A stretch of DNA of 33,167 nucleotides from Candidatus Omnitrophota bacterium (GTDB taxonomy: Bacteria; Omnitrophota; Gorgyraeia; 2-01-FULL-45-10): contig JAHJHP010000092.1 in NCBI GenBank assembly GCA_018823705.1, positions 1 through 33,167 on the forward strand, read 5' to 3'. A program made the translations under genes and the position numbers. Numbering within the stretch: the stretch's first letter is position 1; every line of letters starts with the position of its first letter. This document shows, piece by piece, positions 1-8,400 of the stretch. The notes beneath the pieces were generated by a model. It did not search any database, was not told the DNA's origin, and saw nothing but the letters and a program-made list of their open reading frames with translations.

Positions 1-308
1 CCTTTGCAACCAATAGTTAAGCTACCAGGTGTTTAGGCGGAATCCTACGAAGCTCTCGGTGTTTTGAGACATGAATGCGAAGTAGGATTTGAGGCCGCCT
101 CCGGCGGCTGAGTTCCGCAGGTTCCCCTTTTTCTGCTGAACAAAAGACCGGTCCCTATAGCTGGAGCTTAGGGGAAATATTTTCAGTGCGACTATGCTTC
201 GTACTTAGGCCGAACGACGCCGCGAATGAAGCTCTGAGGCGCGGCAAAGATTGGGAGCATATTTTCGCGGTAACTCTTTTTGTATTTACTTTACGGGTAA
301 TGCTGGTG
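1..308. other. Gene-free interval with several inverted repeats
   Basis: No reading frame on either strand looks coding, and all three plus frames hit stops within the first 40 bases. The interval is rich in inverted repeats. GGCGG+AATCCTAC (36-48) can pair with GTAGGATT (82-89) and CCGCC (95-99). GCCGCC (94-99) can instead pair with GGCGGC (103-108). CCCTA..AGCT/AGCT..TAGGG forms a hairpin around 153-173. GCCGCG (219-224) pairs with CGCGGC (240-245). It could hold a structured RNA or old repeat material. I could not match it to tmRNA, RNase P, SRP or 6S RNA by their hallmark motifs. Confidence 0.4.
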
Positions 309-327
309 TATAATTTACGTCGAGGAG
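285..327 (+). promoter_or_regulatory. Sigma70-like promoter and SD of the ExeA-like gene
   Basis: TTTACT (285-290) and a perfect TATAAT (309-314) are separated by 18 bp. A GAGGAG Shine-Dalgarno at 322-327 sits just before the ATG at 331. The predicted transcript start near 321 would give a leader of only about 10 nt. The -10 is strong and the -35 matches 4 of 6. Confidence 0.6.
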
Positions 328-330
328 CTA

Positions 331-1146
331 ATGTATAGAGAATTCTTCGGATTAAAAGAGAAGCCATTTAACATAACAAGCGATCCCAATTTCTTGTTCC
401 TCAGCCGTGTCCACAAAGAGGCGTTTGCTCACCTGCTTTACGGAATAAACGAACGAAAAGGTTTTCTTGAGATAACCGGTGAAGTCGGCGCCGGTAAGAC
501 TACATTATGCAGGGCGCTCCTGAGTCAGCTCGACAAGAAGACCAAGAGCGCGTTCATCTTTAACTCCACTCTTCCGGAATTACAGCTACTGCAGGCCATA
601 CTTGAGGATTACGGGATAACCGTTACCAGCCGCAATAAGGTATCCCTGTTAAAACAGTTGAACCATTTCCTCATAGACGAGCTCACTCACGGCAATAACG
701 TTATCCTGATAATCGACGAAGCCCAGAACCTGAAGCCTTCGATACTCGAAGAGATACGGATGCTCTCGAATCTTGAGACGGATAAGGAGAAACTTTTCCA
801 GATCATCCTGGTCGGACAGCCCGAGCTTAAGGTTAAGCTCGCCTCTCCCTGCTTAAAACAGTTGAGACAACGCATATCTGTGCGTTTTCACATAACACCT
901 CTCGATAAAGACGAGGCGGCGGATTATATAAACCATAGGCTGAGTGTCGCCGGATCGACGGGCCAAACAGTTTTTGAGCCTGCTGCTATTGAAGATATTT
1001 ATAATTTTTCCGGCGGCATACCGCGGCTTATCAATATGGTCTGCGATAAATCGATGCTGACCGCGTATACGATGGAAACCAGGTGCATAACCGCGCATAT
1101 CGTAAGCCGGAGCATCAAAGAGATGGAAGGACATTTGCCGGGATGA
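331..1146 (+). CDS. ExeA/GspA-like AAA ATPase
   Basis: A 271-residue P-loop ATPase of the ExeA/GspA family, which in type II secretion uses ATP to help place the outer-membrane secretin through peptidoglycan. The N-terminus MYREFFGLKEKPF is the family hallmark. Walker A GEVGAGKT is at residues 50-57, Walker B VILIIDEAQ at 124-132, and a sensor-1 strand ending VGQPEL at about 161-166. There is no transmembrane segment or peptidoglycan-binding extension, so this is the short cytoplasmic ATPase form. The start has a good SD and a promoter. The stop overlaps the next ATG by 4 bp (ATGA), so it is coupled to the GspB-like gene, which supports a secretion or pilus-assembly role over other MuB/TniB-like ATPases. 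Confidence 0.88.
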   Translation: MYREFFGLKEKPFNITSDPNFLFLSRVHKEAFAHLLYGINERKGFLEITGEVGAGKTTLCRALLSQLDKKTKSAFIFNSTLPELQLLQAILEDYGITVTSRNKVSLLKQLNHFLIDELTHGNNVILIIDEAQNLKPSILEEIRMLSNLETDKEKLFQIILVGQPELKVKLASPCLKQLRQRISVRFHITPLDKDEAADYINHRLSVAGSTGQTVFEPAAIEDIYNFSGGIPRLINMVCDKSMLTAYTMETRCITAHIVSRSIKEMEGHLPG

Positions 1147-1691
1147 GCATTATTCGGGAAGCGCTTGAAAAAGCGCAATCAGATGTTGGTTCGGATCTTC
1201 CCTCGCCGGAAAACGTGCCGATGAAGAAACCTGAGAATATCGGGTCGTCGGTATGGCCGTTTGTACGAAAACTTTCAAGACCGCGAAGAACCTATAAAAA
1301 GGTTTTTATCGCGGCGGTGATTATCTTTCTCATAACCATAGTCCTTCTGCTGTCCGGAAGGTTTCTATCGATGATCGGTGATATGGCAAAGAGAACGAGC
1401 GCGAAGAACGCGCAGGAAGTCAGCTATAGGCCGATTATCAGAGATATGGCAAAAGAGCCTGCCGGCGCGACTGACCGTCTCAATGCTTCCCCGATGCTCG
1501 CTAAAAATACGACAGCGCCCGAGCTTGTATTGAACGGCATAATGTATGTGGAAGGAAAGCCGAGAGCTATAATAAATAATTTTATCGTTGAGCCGGGAGA
1601 TACGGTGCTTGGCGCGCTTATAACCGGAATAAAGCGCGAAAGCGTTATACTTGAGCATGAAAACGTGGAGATAACGCTCAATCTTAGGTAG
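1143..1691 (+). CDS. GspB-like membrane protein
   Basis: 182 residues, starting at the ATG that overlaps the stop of the ATPase gene. An upstream in-frame ATG at 1083 would bury 60 bp in that gene and is less likely. A basic stretch (residues about 42-53) precedes one transmembrane helix at about 54-77, so most of the protein should be periplasmic. The last 55 residues match the GspB/PulB C-terminal pattern: L-NGI-y-...-P-AIIN, then G-D-V, then a hydrophobic end. In known systems GspA and GspB work together in secretin assembly, and the adjacent ExeA-like gene fits that. The middle is low-complexity and variable. No other type II secretion gene is visible downstream because the next genes converge on it. 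Confidence 0.72.
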   Translation: MSIIREALEKAQSDVGSDLPSPENVPMKKPENIGSSVWPFVRKLSRPRRTYKKVFIAAVIIFLITIVLLLSGRFLSMIGDMAKRTSAKNAQEVSYRPIIRDMAKEPAGATDRLNASPMLAKNTTAPELVLNGIMYVEGKPRAIINNFIVEPGDTVLGALITGIKRESVILEHENVEITLNLR

Positions 1692-1714
1692 GGGTGTATT
1701 AAGAAGCGACGCCC
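1692..1714. terminator. Possible weak bidirectional terminator between convergent genes
   Basis: Only 23 bp separate two convergent stop codons. GGGTGT (1692-1697) can pair with ACGCCC (1709-1714, with one G-U pair) across an A-rich loop. There is no clear T-run, so factor-independent termination is doubtful. Confidence 0.25.
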
Positions 1715-2176
1715 TTAAATCTCCATCTCAAGCTTATGAATATTAAAACCGCTTATGGACAGAGTATCCGTTTCTTTAAAACCTTTTTTCACGCAGAGCT
1801 TCATGGCATCCGACATCCTGTCGGTGCACCTGAAACAGATCTTCTTGTAGTTCTTCCGTTTGCAGAAGTCAATAGCTTTATCGATAAGCTCCGTACCATA
1901 ACCATGACGGCGTCTCTTTACATCTACAAATAGCCTGCGTAGCAAAGCTGTGTCGCCGGTTTCCATCTTGATGCCGACGGTACCGGCTATCTGCGGAGCC
2001 TCATCGATCACGAAGAAGGCGTCTTTCTCTCCCCCATAGGTCTGACCTATCTTTTCCAGGTCGCTGTCGGAATAGGCCGACTTGTCAAACGGGTACTCTC
2101 CGGCAAGTATGCCCAGTATTAGCTTCTTTACGTTCTCAGCATCGGTCTTCTTGTATGACCTCAAAACGTGTTCCAT
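1715..2176 (-). CDS. GNAT-family N-acetyltransferase
   Basis: 153 residues with the GCN5-related N-acetyltransferase fold, which transfers an acyl group from acyl-CoA to an amine. Motif A is visible: LRRLFVDVKRRRHGYGTEL, with the RxxGxG pyrophosphate-binding loop (R-R-H-G-Y-G). A C-terminal strand-helix (SDAMKLCVKKGFKET) matches motif B. The substrate cannot be read from the sequence. The start is supported by GGAGGATT about 7 nt upstream. It is the last gene of the minus-strand run, 21 bp after aroB, and converges on the GspB-like gene. Confidence 0.8.
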   Translation of the reverse strand: MEHVLRSYKKTDAENVKKLILGILAGEYPFDKSAYSDSDLEKIGQTYGGEKDAFFVIDEAPQIAGTVGIKMETGDTALLRRLFVDVKRRRHGYGTELIDKAIDFCKRKNYKKICFRCTDRMSDAMKLCVKKGFKETDTLSISGFNIHKLEMEI

Positions 2177-2197
2177 CGCGAATCCTCCGGTAAGAGC

Positions 2198-3292
2198 CTA
2201 ATTGTCGATACAGCTTCTCAAGGCATTACGTACTGCTGAATCTGCTACACCATCGATTATTCTCACATTGCCGATATTAACGGCAAGAATAAAACGATTC
2301 CTGCCCCTTGTGAATTTTTTATCATGGAGATGAGCTGCGTAGATCTTCGGAGCGGCTATCCCCTTTATGGCGACCGGAAGCCCCACTTTCCCGATAAGCG
2401 TCTCGATTTTAACGGCATCAGATCTTTTTATAAGGCCAAGCCCGCGCGCCACCCGGCCTGCCACACGCATTCCGAGAGCTACCGCTTCTCCGTGATCGTA
2501 TCTGCCTGAATAGCCGGAGGCCGCTTCTATCGCGTGTCCCATCGTATGACCGTAATTCAATATGGCCCTCACACGTCTTCTGTCGAGCTCATCCCTGGCA
2601 ATAATACCGGCTTTTATCCCGACGGACTTGAATACGACATATTCGATGGATCCCATATCCAGCTTCAGTATCTTAGCATAATTCGATTCGACGTACTTGA
2701 AGAGTGCGGAATCTTTTATAACGCCGTACTTTATTATCTCGGCGAGGCCGTTCCTTATCTGTCTGAGCGAAAGCGTCTTTATTGCCGATACGTCAGATAT
2801 AACCACCCTTGGCTGGTAAAATGACCCGACCATGTTTTTCGCGACGCTCAGGTCTACCGCAACCTTTCCGCCGATGGAAGAGTCTACCTGCGCGAGTAAA
2901 GTCGTCGGTATCTGCACATAAGGAGTCCCTCTCCTGTATACGGAGGCGACAAAACCCGCTAGATCACCCACGACTCCGCCGCCCAAAGCTATTATGAATA
3001 TACGCTTATTGACATCATAACGGCTCAGTCTATTCAATATGGATCTCGCGGTCGATAAGGACTTTGCTTTTTCGGAATCGGGCACGAGCTCAAAACGGAC
3101 CGTGAAACCGTCTCTCTTAAGAGCTTTTTCGATACTTTTTTTATATAGAGCTGCCACGCGGGGATTCGTAATAACCACTGCATCTGTTCCGATCCGGAGT
3201 CTTTTAATTATACGCCCACAATCACCGATCAGGCCCCTGCCTATCAGGACATCGTACGAGCGCTCCCCCAGACGTACTTTAATCTTTTTCAT
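2198..3292 (-). CDS. aroB: 3-dehydroquinate synthase
   Basis: 364 residues, the usual length for AroB, which converts DAHP to 3-dehydroquinate in the shikimate pathway using NAD+ and a divalent metal. The NAD-binding glycine motif GGGVVGDLAGFVAS is present, followed by RGTPYVQIPTTLLAQVDSS, the active-site EIIKYG, and the metal-ligand stretch NYGHTMGHAIE. The gene follows the small basic protein gene by 14 bp, and no strong SD is visible, so it may depend on coupling. A second shikimate enzyme (aroQ, 25372-25809) lies far away in another operon. Confidence 0.96.
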   Translation of the reverse strand: MKKIKVRLGERSYDVLIGRGLIGDCGRIIKRLRIGTDAVVITNPRVAALYKKSIEKALKRDGFTVRFELVPDSEKAKSLSTARSILNRLSRYDVNKRIFIIALGGGVVGDLAGFVASVYRRGTPYVQIPTTLLAQVDSSIGGKVAVDLSVAKNMVGSFYQPRVVISDVSAIKTLSLRQIRNGLAEIIKYGVIKDSALFKYVESNYAKILKLDMGSIEYVVFKSVGIKAGIIARDELDRRRVRAILNYGHTMGHAIEAASGYSGRYDHGEAVALGMRVAGRVARGLGLIKRSDAVKIETLIGKVGLPVAIKGIAAPKIYAAHLHDKKFTRGRNRFILAVNIGNVRIIDGVADSAVRNALRSCIDN

Positions 3293-3306
3293 TTCAACCG
3301 GAATGT

Positions 3307-3621
3307 TTATTTTGTTGTCTTCTTTGCGTCAGCTACACCTGCCGGCTTCCCGGCGGCTTTAACCGGTGCGGCTTTGGCGCCTGGGGCGGCAACGGCAGCG
3401 CCCGGAGCTGCGATTGCGCCTTCTACCGCGGTGTCTTCTGCGACAACCTTCTCTTTTTTGACCTTGAATTTAGCTACCTTGAGTTTGGGTAATTTATATA
3501 CGGAGTCTTTATCCGTCCATTTCTCTTTATCTTTTAATATCTTCACTCTCTCGTATCTTTTTAAGACCGATCTTAGCGCCTTATCTTTGTCGGATGAGCG
3601 CAAACTTGGATGCTGTGACAT
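3307..3621 (-). CDS. Small basic protein of the Chlamydiae/Verrucomicrobia type, with Ala/Pro/Lys tail
   Basis: 104 residues. The first about 60 match from memory the small basic protein family known in Chlamydiae and Verrucomicrobia: MSQHPSLR at the start, VLKRYERVKILKDKEKW, then SVYKLPKLKV. The function is unknown; its charge suggests nucleic-acid or ribosome association. Here the core is followed by about 45 residues of lysine-rich then Ala/Pro/Gly/Lys-rich low-complexity sequence, resembling histone H1-like tails, which is longer than I recall for the family. It sits between the SPOR gene (about 40 bp upstream) and aroB (14 bp downstream). It is the best lineage marker in the window. Family assignment is by recall only. 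Confidence 0.75.
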   Translation of the reverse strand: MSQHPSLRSSDKDKALRSVLKRYERVKILKDKEKWTDKDSVYKLPKLKVAKFKVKKEKVVAEDTAVEGAIAAPGAAVAAPGAKAAPVKAAGKPAGVADAKKTTK

Positions 3622-3660
3622 ACTTCCTCCCTTATATTTTTTATTAACTGCGAACTGATA

Positions 3661-4290
3661 TTACCTTAATTTAAACATTGCGTCTTTGTTGATTTGCCTT
3701 ACTCTCATCAAGTCTCTTCGGGCATCGGCGTCGTTCTTATTTCTGTAAGCACCGACGCAAACCCGATAATAAGGCTTAAAATACGTGACGCTTGCGTTGA
3801 AGCCCTGCTTTATAAGAATTGCGACAGAGGCTTGAGCGTTCGCTCTTTTTGCGTATGATCCGGCAAGTATCGTGTACGGTTTCGATTCCTGAAAAACAGT
3901 CGTCGCCTTTACCTGGCGCTGAACTATCTGCCTGACAGGCGGAGCGGGCCTCACGGCAGTCACTATAGGCGCTGTATTGAGTATGTTCTTTACCGGAATA
4001 GCGGCCGGCCTGACCCGCGCACCCGGAGCTCTGGAAAGTTGCTCCGACGGTTTTCCCGCCTGGACGGCCGGGGCATTCTTGCGCGACTTTCCGCTCTCGA
4101 CGCCCATAGCATACACAATAACAAAGACCATCATCATGCCTATGGCGATGAAGACTATCTTTTCAAGGCTGATAGTGATCGAGACCTTGCCTTCGAAATC
4201 CGCTTTTGGCAGCATCTCCGCAAACCGCGAAAACGACTTTTTAGGCTGCTCGAATTGAAATAATTCTTTCTGGTATTTTTCCTCTTCCAT
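3661..4290 (-). CDS. SPOR-domain membrane protein
   Basis: 209 residues. A short cytoplasmic N-terminus is followed by one transmembrane helix (IVFIAIGMMMVFVIVYAMG, near residues 47-65), a Pro/Ala-rich periplasmic linker, and a C-terminal SPOR domain (YTILAGSYAKRANAQ ... YRVCVGAYRNKNDA), which binds peptidoglycan stripped of stem peptides at division sites. I start at the ATG at 4290 (MEEEKYQ). An in-frame ATG at 4341 lies within the -35 element of a strong promoter, so it cannot be on that transcript. The SD is weak (AAAG). A role in cell division or envelope maintenance is likely. It leads the run SPOR, small basic protein, aroB, GNAT. Confidence 0.85.
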   Translation of the reverse strand: MEEEKYQKELFQFEQPKKSFSRFAEMLPKADFEGKVSITISLEKIVFIAIGMMMVFVIVYAMGVESGKSRKNAPAVQAGKPSEQLSRAPGARVRPAAIPVKNILNTAPIVTAVRPAPPVRQIVQRQVKATTVFQESKPYTILAGSYAKRANAQASVAILIKQGFNASVTYFKPYYRVCVGAYRNKNDADARRDLMRVRQINKDAMFKLR

Positions 4291-4312
4291 AATCTTTATC
4301 TGATTTTTGCGT

Positions 4313-4341
4313 ATTATAACACATGCGCTTTCAAAAAGCAA
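4313..4341 (-). promoter_or_regulatory. Sigma70 promoter of the SPOR gene
   Basis: On the minus strand TTGCTT (4336-4341) is separated by exactly 17 bp from TATAAT (4313-4318), with a TGn extension in front of the -10 (TGTTATAAT). The predicted start near 4306 leaves a leader of about 16 nt before the ATG at 4290. It supports the shorter start for the SPOR protein. Confidence 0.72.
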
Positions 4342-4368
4342 CCGCAGTCCCTCGTGCGGTCGGGTGCT

Positions 4369-4445
4369 TTACCTTTCCACTTGCTCCGCCTTTTCTACGG
4401 CGGCGTTTACTTTCGAGGCCGCCTTCCGCTTGTCGCCACCAGCTA
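4369..4445 (-). pseudogene. Possible C-terminal gene remnant
   Basis: On the minus strand, reading from the inverted repeat to a TAA at 4369-4371, one frame gives a lysine/alanine-rich, helix-like peptide (AGGDKRKAASKVNAAVEKAE plus four residues, then stop). Its third positions look like the local coding style. The frame continues upstream through the inverted repeat but meets a stop in the loop, so it has no start. It may be the tail of a gene cut by the inverted-repeat element. It could also be chance. Confidence 0.3.
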
Positions 4446-4543
4446 TAGGGGACGTGTCACTTTGGGACACTCCACTTTTTGTGAATTATCTATAGCTACC
4501 AGTACTATTTAAAGTGGAGTGTCCCAAAGTGACACGTCCCCTA
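4446..4543. repeat. Perfect 33-bp inverted repeat (REP/MITE-like)
   Basis: The arms 4446-4478 and 4511-4543 are perfect reverse complements (33 of 33) around a 32-bp A/T-rich loop. Each arm begins TAGGGGACGTGTCACTTTGG and contains a smaller internal GTGTC/GACAC symmetry. The loop carries a second copy of the left-flank motif in reverse (AGCTATA at 4441-4447, TATAGCT at 4491-4497). The form suits a dispersed REP-like or non-autonomous mobile repeat. No transposase is nearby. Confidence 0.8.
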
Positions 4544-4655
4544 AATACTCATAACCATATGGCCCTTGCGCACCTACAGGTATACTGCGCGCTATGCCGA
4601 AAAAATTCAACCCGCTCGCTTCATGAAGCCACTTGTGCTTTATTTCAAGCGTCAT
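4509..4655 (-). other. Short open frame of uncertain status ending in the inverted repeat
   Basis: A 48-codon frame runs from ATG (4653-4655) to TAA (4509-4511). It encodes MTLEIKHKWLHEASGLNFFG, then a tail whose last residues are read from the right arm of the 33-bp inverted repeat. I recognise no family, and there is no good SD. It may be a coding remnant truncated by the repeat, or part of a larger repeat unit. From 4656 to 4749 I see nothing of note. Confidence 0.2.
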
Positions 4656-4749
4656 GGGGTAGAAGACCTAAGTGCGACATATATGAGCACATTGAAAATA
4701 TTAGGTCTCTTTGTGAAGCAGAAAAAGTGTGGAACCGAAAAATCTCCGC

Positions 4750-5445
4750 CTACTTGACGCCTATGTTGAGGCGGAAGAGTTTGCCGGTTACACGGATAGA
4801 CGGTTTCGCCAGATCGCCCTCGACTTTTATCGTAAGGCTCTTCCATCCATCGCCCCCGTCCTTTAACGCCATACTTGTTAATTCGGGGGGTATTTTGCCG
4901 ATTAACTCCTTGTCAAAGAAAATAGCTATATCTGCATCAATAACGTTGCCATAAATCAGTGTGCCGTCGACTGAAAACCTGATAGTATCGCCCGAGGCAA
5001 GAAAATCGTTTACGCTGATACCGTCTCTTATCGCGCTTACTTTGCCCGTTATGGTCTTATATCTCAATAAGCTGCTGAACGGAAGAGCTATCAGGTCGCC
5101 TATATTATTATACGAGGCCGCTTCTTCGGAGCCTTTCCTGATGAACTGAACATTGTTCAGGCTGAAGTCGGCCGTCGTCTTAACCGCCGGACTCTTATCG
5201 AATACGAGCTTTACGCTGGCTCCCGATGACAATATGCCTACCCCCCGCTTCCGTTCGATGGCTTTAAGGTCTTTGAATACGAACTCAGTGAGGCCGCCGG
5301 TTGTCAATTTCTTGTACGAAATGTCGATATCGTTCGACCTGGCGAATATGAAGACCGCTATATGAGCGTAAAAAATGACGATACAGAAGATAAATACCGA
5401 TAAAGAGATCACCAAAAAAAATATTGCGCTCTTCCCTGACTTCAT
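4750..5445 (-). CDS. Membrane-anchored protein, possibly GspN/AsmA-like
   Basis: 231 residues from the ATG at 5445, which has an ideal GGAGG five bases upstream. The ATG at 5460 would have no SD and overlap the helicase gene. One N-terminal hydrophobic segment (AIFFLVISLSVFIFCIVIFYA) would anchor the protein in the inner membrane, and the rest is predicted periplasmic beta-rich sequence. Repeated V-x-G-x-L-type strands near the end (KVEGDLAKPSIRVTGKLF) recall GspN or AsmA-type proteins, but similarity is too weak to name it. The SD overlaps the end of the upstream helicase gene, so translation is probably coupled. The product should be treated as hypothetical. Confidence 0.6.
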   Translation of the reverse strand: MKSGKSAIFFLVISLSVFIFCIVIFYAHIAVFIFARSNDIDISYKKLTTGGLTEFVFKDLKAIERKRGVGILSSGASVKLVFDKSPAVKTTADFSLNNVQFIRKGSEEAASYNNIGDLIALPFSSLLRYKTITGKVSAIRDGISVNDFLASGDTIRFSVDGTLIYGNVIDADIAIFFDKELIGKIPPELTSMALKDGGDGWKSLTIKVEGDLAKPSIRVTGKLFRLNIGVK

Positions 5446-5447
5446 CT

Positions 5448-8400
5448 TCACCTCCAGCATATGTTATCAAAATCACAATTGGCGCAGATATCTTTGTCGC
5501 GTTCGTTCAGCTTTTCAAAACGCAGTTCTTTGATCCGGCCCCATACGTCTTTTATTATCTTTTCCAGATCGGCGACCATCTCATCGGTCACCTGCACCGA
5601 CTTTGATACGTAATCGCCCTTCTTAAGCGATGCCCTGGATATCTTCTCCGATAAGGGCTCAATGAATACCAGCGTCAAGCTTCCGGCTTTCCTTCCTTTT
5701 GATTCCTTCTTAGCTCTCTCGAAAAGCAGTTTATATGCGGCAAGTTGCCTCAGATATCCATCGCAATCAACGCTTGCCAGGTCCTTGCATTGATCGATGC
5801 TCTTTATGTGCTTGTCGGGCCTACCAGTCTTATAGTCCAGTATCCTTACCGAAGCTTTCTCCTCGTCCTCCCACTCTACCTTATCATATTTACCGGTGAA
5901 TATTATATTGTCGCCGATGGTTACGGTCAGTTTCTTCTCCAGGTCTATCGGCATTACGGGATGCGCCGATTCGCGCTCGTACCAGCCTTTCAGGGTCTTC
6001 ATCTTATTTAAACAGTCGCGCTCCATCGCCTTATCCACCCCCTGAAATCTAAGTTCTCTTCTGAATGCGTTCTGAAATAATACCAGGGAAGGGAACTTGC
6101 TTTTAGCCATATATTCCCTATACGTCTCCTCCAGCGCTTTATGTACGCAATTTCCGAATACGAGGCTCTTCTTCTTTCGTCCCGGAAGCTTTAACACGTC
6201 ATTGTATAAAAATTTTCTGCGGCAGGTGATGTAGTTATTCAATCTTGTGGGATTCAGTGTCATGCCGGATATCATATCCTTAAGCACATCGTCCGTTCCT
6301 ATGAAAGAGTCCGCGGCCTTAGCTGAGTCGAGCGACTTACCGATCAAAGTTTCTTCGCTCTCACGGATATCTTCAGCCGGATTTTTGGATACACTGAGCC
6401 GATCCAGGTAAAAAGACGGCACATTATCTTCAGTGGGACTTGCCGTAAATATGAGGTCCGATTTTGCGCGGGTCATCGCAACATAAAAAAGACGCGCCTC
6501 ATCCTGCAGCGTTAGTCTTCTCAAGGACTCTTTATCCGGCTCCTGCTTCTTGTCCTTGAAAAGATCAAAAGGCAGTTTTATCTTTTCATGGATAGCGCGC
6601 GCAGGCCAGTTCTTGTTCTGAAGACAAAAAGGTATTATAACAGACCGGAATTCCAGGCCCTTGGATCCGTGAGCTGTATATACCCTGACACCTTCCTGGG
6701 TAAGCGTTACCAGGTCTCCCTGCACCGGAAGGCCATGGCTCTTCCTGGTCTTTATTTCGCTCAGGAACGCGCCGAGCCTGACAGAAGGATCGGCGAGATC
6801 GCTTCTCTTGACCATATTAACGAATGAGCCTATGCCCCTGAGCTCTCTTATCCTGAGTATGCCGTTTTTTGAGTATTCCCTGAGAATATATTCATATATG
6901 CCGGCGTCTTTTATGAAGTTAATGAGGAGCATATGGACGGGCGTATCGTAAGCGTCGGTGAGCAGTTTTTTGACGACTTCGAAGGCGCGCTTGAACCTCT
7001 CCGGAGCCTCCAATTTCAGTTCATCGCGGTCCGCTGAGAAATAAGCAAAGAACGCGGACAGGAGAGTCTTCTCTCCATCCGGGCGCTTACGCTCTATATG
7101 CGCAAAATTCACAAATCTCAGGATGTCCGCCTGCGGTATTCCGAAATAATCAGCTATAAGGACTTTGTATAGCGCGGTATCTTTCGATTCGGCGTCTATC
7201 AGATCTATATGCGCAAGCTCCAGCGCGTCCATAAGCTGACTGACGCGCTTCTCGCGGCCGATATCCTCCTTACCATCGGTGGCATAGGGGATGCCGCGGC
7301 GCAGAAAAGCATCCGTTATCTTCAATATATGTTCCCGCTTCCTGACCAGCACGGCTATGCCGTTATAGGGATGTTTGCGCTCCTCCTCGCTCAGTCCTGT
7401 ATCAGTCTCAGCCCTGGACTTAAGCTCCTTTACCCTGTCGGCTATATATATCAGCTCTTCCTCTTCGGTCGACAGCTCTCTGTAGGTGAGTTCTTTATTA
7501 CTGAACTCTTTGACGCTATTCAGCGTCTTCTCGGCCACGCGGACGTCTATGAGATCCAATATCTTGCCGGATGCTTTTATCAGGTCATCGGAAGACCGGT
7601 AATTATCCGTAAGAAAGACCTTCTTTATTCCTGGAAACCGTCTCTCCAGTCTTTTGAAGTTATCTATATTGGCCCCCTGAAAACGGTATATCGACTGGTC
7701 ATCATCGCCGACGCAGCAAATATTGGCTTTCTCGGTGCCGGCCAGTTCGAATAAAAGATCTAATTGCGCTCCGTTTGTATCCTGATATTCGTCGACCATT
7801 ATATACATATACCGGTCTCTGTAATCTTTGCCGAGGAGCGGTTCTTTTCTGATCGCCTGGACCGCGAAGATTATCATATCGTCGAAGTCGTACCGGCCAC
7901 GCTCATCAAATAGACCCTTGACCGGGATCTCTTTGAGTTCTTCGTACTTCGTATATACCAGGGAAAGCGCCTTAAGCCTCTTCATATACTTATCTTCCAT
8001 GGAACGGTACAAACTATCTTTAGCTTTTAAATAATTCTCAAGGATCTTCGGCGTTACATCGTCTTTTTTCAGATCACTTATCTTATTGAGCAATTCCCTG
8101 ACATATAAGAAAGGAGCCCTGAACGGCCGGATATCCTCCACGCCGTCGGTATTATTCAATATGTATTCGATCGCTTTTATCCGATCCACGTCATCCATCA
8201 ATATCTTATCGCCTATGTAATTGGCGGCTTCGGCGGATTCCTGGATCATCGAATTGGCAAAACTGTGAAATGTCCCGACCTCGACATCGTAACCTGCGGG
8301 GCCTATGACCGAGGCAAGCCTCTCCTTCATCGCTTTGGCGGCGGGATTGGTATATGTAAGGATGAGTATATTTTCCGGACGCGCCCCGGTCTTCTTGAGG

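Noticed and set aside
1-330. 6S RNA, tmRNA, RNase P or SRP RNA
   Set aside because: None of their hallmark sequences is visible on either strand.
853-1134. Minus-strand open frame inside the ExeA-like gene
   Set aside because: Shadow of a clear plus-strand ATPase gene.
4291-4341. Upstream start for the SPOR protein
   Set aside because: These codons cover the promoter of that gene, so they should not be on its transcript.
4446-4543. CRISPR repeat or simple terminator
   Set aside because: Only one inverted pair, no direct repeats with spacers, and no T-run.
7209-7754. Long plus-strand open frame opposite the helicase gene
   Set aside because: Antisense to a helicase with intact motifs; residue content looks like chance.
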